Assembly: GCA_049792875.1 (NCBI GenBank)
Contig: JBARBI010000212.1
Location: forward strand, 1 to 64,000
DNA length: 64,000 bases
DNA from: Sulfotelmatobacter sp049792875
Lineage (GTDB): Bacteria > Acidobacteriota > Terriglobia > Terriglobales > Acidobacteriaceae
Direction: 5' to 3'
The number at the start of each line of letters is the position of its first letter. Within the stretch, counting starts at the first letter, position 1. The position numbers and the translations under genes are program-made. Below the pieces are notes generated by a model that saw nothing but the letters and a program-made list of their open reading frames with translations, searched no databases and was not told the origin of the DNA. This document shows positions 62,470-64,000 of the stretch, one piece after another.

Positions 62470-62967
62470 ATGAAATCGATTCGTCATCGCTTGTTGGTTG
62501 CCGCCATGGCGGTTTTGCTGGGCAGTGTCATAGCCAAGTCGCAGACTGCCTCGGATGCTCCGCCTCCGCCGCCCATGCACGGCCACGGGTTCGGCATGGA
62601 AGGCCACGGGATGGGATTCTTTGCCCGGTCTCTCAACCTGACCGATGACCAGAAGGCACAGATGAAGACCATTATGCAGAAAGAGCATCCCGCCATGAAG
62701 CCGCTCATGCAGCAGCAACACCTGATCGATCAGCAACTTCGGCAGTATGTGGAGGGACCCTACGACGAAGCCAAAGTACGGACCTTGGCTGCACAGAAGG
62801 CTCAAATCGAGGTCGAACTGACGGTGACGCAGACGCGCGTTCACAACCAGATGTACCAGTTGCTGACCGCAGACCAGCAGGCCAAGGTGAGGCAGATGGA
62901 AGTCGATCACCAAGCCCGCATGCAGAAACAGATGAACCAGGCGCCGGTTGCCCCTCCGGAACAGTAA
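62470..62967 (+). CDS. Spy/CpxP-like periplasmic protein
   Basis: 165 residues from ATG 62470, behind TAGGAG. Signal peptide (LLVAAMAVLLGSVIAKSQ). The mature N-terminus has Met/His/Gly/Pro residues (PMHGHGFGMEGHGMG), likely metal-binding. LTDDQKAQM and LLTADQQAKV are the two LTxxQ motifs of the Spy/CpxP family, with a helical hairpin between. Such proteins act as periplasmic chaperones and, in Cpx, restrain CpxA. Divergent from cpxRA. Confidence 0.9.
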   Translation: MKSIRHRLLVAAMAVLLGSVIAKSQTASDAPPPPPMHGHGFGMEGHGMGFFARSLNLTDDQKAQMKTIMQKEHPAMKPLMQQQHLIDQQLRQYVEGPYDEAKVRTLAAQKAQIEVELTVTQTRVHNQMYQLLTADQQAKVRQMEVDHQARMQKQMNQAPVAPPEQ

Positions 62968-63007
62968 GTTGTGAAGTCGAACTCTCCTGGGAGGGTTCGT
63001 TGTTGAG

Positions 63008-63041
63008 GGCGCGAGGCGGGTGCCTCCAAACGCCTCGCGCC
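63008..63041 (+). terminator. 11-bp hairpin after the Spy-like gene
   Basis: GGCGCGAGGCG (63008-63018) pairs perfectly with CGCCTCGCGCC (63031-63041), loop 12. No T-run follows on the plus strand, so it may be a rho-independent terminator of an atypical kind or a repeat. Placed 41 bases after the gene's stop. Confidence 0.5.
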
Positions 63042-63055
63042 GCGGAGCAAGACTC

Positions 63056-63262
63056 ATGATGAGTGACTCGCTTCTGTTCGACGCCGGTTCGCTGTTCTTC
63101 GCTGCATGGATCGTGGTAGTCGCCGCCGTCAGCCTGGCGGCCTTCGGCCGCGAGTTGCTTCCCACGAAGGCGCGTCTCGAACCGGCCAACGAAAGTAGCG
63201 CCCCTGGTAGCCGGGCTGCTCCCGGCCAGACAGCCGAGGGCGGCTGTCCCCACCTACCCTAG
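63056..63262 (+). CDS. Small single-helix membrane protein ending in a repeat
   Basis: 68 residues from the double ATG at 63056/63059 (MMSDSLLFDAGSLFFAAWIV). One helix (about residues 10-32), then a charged tail. The last 20 residues (from APGQTAEGGCPHLP back) are translated from a GGACAGCCG palindrome copy (63228-63255), so the native protein may have ended earlier. No clear Shine-Dalgarno. Function unknown and moderately doubtful. Confidence 0.45.
   Translation: MMSDSLLFDAGSLFFAAWIVVVAAVSLAAFGRELLPTKARLEPANESSAPGSRAAPGQTAEGGCPHLP
63228..63255. repeat. AGACAGCCGAGGGCGGCTGT palindrome
   Basis: Left arm GACAGCCG and right arm CGGCTGTCC, with CCCCACC after; same family as 44434, 44696 and 55571. 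It supplies the tail of the small membrane ORF. Confidence 0.75.
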
Positions 63263-63322
63263 GCAATCGGCAGAGATCCGGAATCTGCACCCCGCCTGCT
63301 AGAATTTCATCTACTGGATTGC

Positions 63323-64000
63323 ATGCTGCCGAAGAGTCTGCGCCCACTGCTTCCGTATCTGAAACGCTACCGCTGGGGCTACGCCGCGGGGACGCTCTGC
63401 GTTTTTCTCACCAATGGCATCTGGATCCTGTTTCCCCTGGTGCTGGGCAAGGCGGCTGACGATCTGCATGCGGGTGTGACCCGCCACAAGCTGTTGCTCT
63501 ACGCCGGAGTGCTGGTGGCTATCGCAGTGAGCAAGGGGATATTCCAGTTTCTGACGCGCTGGATCGTGATCGGCGTGTCGCGGGATATCGAGTTCGACCT
63601 GCGCAACGATCTGTTTGCCCGACTGGAAGACCTTTCCTACTCCTACTATCAGCGTCACCGCACCGGCGACATTATGGCACGGGCTACCAACGACCTGAAC
63701 GCGGTCCGCATGTTGCTGGGCCCCGCGATCATGTATTCGGCCAATACCATTGTCTACACCGCGGGTGCGCTGGCGTTCATGATCTCCATCAGTCCGTGGC
63801 TGACGCTCTATACCTTTCTGCCGCTGCCGGCGGTGAGCGTGGTAATTCAGACTTTCGGGCGGCGCATACACGATCGCTTCGAAAGAATTCAGGCTATGTT
63901 CTCCGACATTTCCGCGCGGGCGCAGGAGAACTTCTCGGGCGCGCGTCTGATCCGGGCCTACGTGCAGGAAGACGCCGAGATTCGGGCCTTCGAAACCGAG
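63323..64000 (+). CDS. ABC exporter, transmembrane domain (3' partial)
   Basis: 226 codons from ATG 63323, continuing past the right edge. MLPKSLRPLLPYLKRYRWGY opens a type IV ABC exporter TMD: helix GTLCVFLTNGIWILFPLVLG, helix LLLYAGVLVAIAVSKGIFQF, and the coupling-helix region SYYQRHRTGDIMARATNDLN, YVQEDAEI. The ATPase domain is outside the window. Related to MsbA/LmrA-type exporters of lipids or drugs; substrate unknown. Confidence 0.85.
   Translation, partial: MLPKSLRPLLPYLKRYRWGYAAGTLCVFLTNGIWILFPLVLGKAADDLHAGVTRHKLLLYAGVLVAIAVSKGIFQFLTRWIVIGVSRDIEFDLRNDLFARLEDLSYSYYQRHRTGDIMARATNDLNAVRMLLGPAIMYSANTIVYTAGALAFMISISPWLTLYTFLPLPAVSVVIQTFGRRIHDRFERIQAMFSDISARAQENFSGARLIRAYVQEDAEIRAFETE

Noticed and set aside
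1..64000. tRNA or rRNA genes, CRISPR arrays, phage genes
   Set aside because: I saw no cloverleaf-like stretches, rRNA cores, regular spacer-repeat arrays or phage structural genes; a tRNA scan was not possible by eye, so a missed tRNA cannot be excluded.

Overview
The window is GC-rich, densely coded chromosomal DNA, and it fits a diderm bacterium of the phylum Acidobacteriota. That assignment is an inference. It rests on LptF/LptG-type permease halves, Spy/Cpx and beta-barrel-like envelope genes, lipoproteins with YVTN-like propellers, a kinase-TonB fusion, and two secreted proteins ending in a V-x-GVLPV-x(3)-PRAG-like motif that I associate with that phylum. I found no rRNA, tRNA, CRISPR array, prophage or intact insertion sequence.

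Layout. 1-5068: a coupled plus-strand operon of an outer-membrane-like barrel (cut by the left edge), a secreted protein, a six-helix membrane protein and a ferredoxin-flavoprotein. 5115-18336: trmJ, a pseudokinase-TonB fusion, two overlapping paralogous secreted proteins, an aminotransferase, a CPBP protease, an SDR, a TrmH-type methyltransferase, a Sua5/YrdC protein, a DUF218 protein, an ABM-family gene broken by one amber codon, and a DinB/YfiT protein. 18644-25894: Ku, a propeller lipoprotein, ispG and two secreted or Cys-rich unknowns. 25969-33191: a minus-strand envelope and isoprenoid block (uppS, cdsA, a ParB-like ORF, a phosphatase, dxr, rseP), preceded by an HtrA-type protease and an Xre regulator. 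33651-48548: small conserved genes, an HD protein, DUF2339, ftsK, uppP, a threonine dehydratase-like enzyme, RNase J, EcsC and a HAD phosphatase. 48604-54227: the lysine/diaminopimelate cluster asd-lysC-dapB-dapA-dapD. 54509-64000: galT, a fused LptF-LptG, a propeller lipoprotein, a CpxA/CpxR pair divergent from a Spy/CpxP-like gene with three matching operator-like boxes between them, and the start of an ABC exporter.

Functionally, much of the window builds or guards the envelope. ispG and dxr make isoprenoid precursors, uppS and uppP make and recycle the undecaprenyl carrier, cdsA makes CDP-diacylglycerol, LptFG drives LPS export, and RseP, HtrA and Cpx handle envelope stress. The dap cluster supplies diaminopimelate for peptidoglycan.

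The intergenic DNA carries several families of dispersed palindromes. One copy has become part of the threonine dehydratase coding sequence, and two palindromes are interrupted by a second repeat. The best candidates for undescribed biology are the 1-5068 redox operon, the DapA with a Cys-rich tail, the pseudokinase-TonB protein and the three-box Cpx regulatory region.
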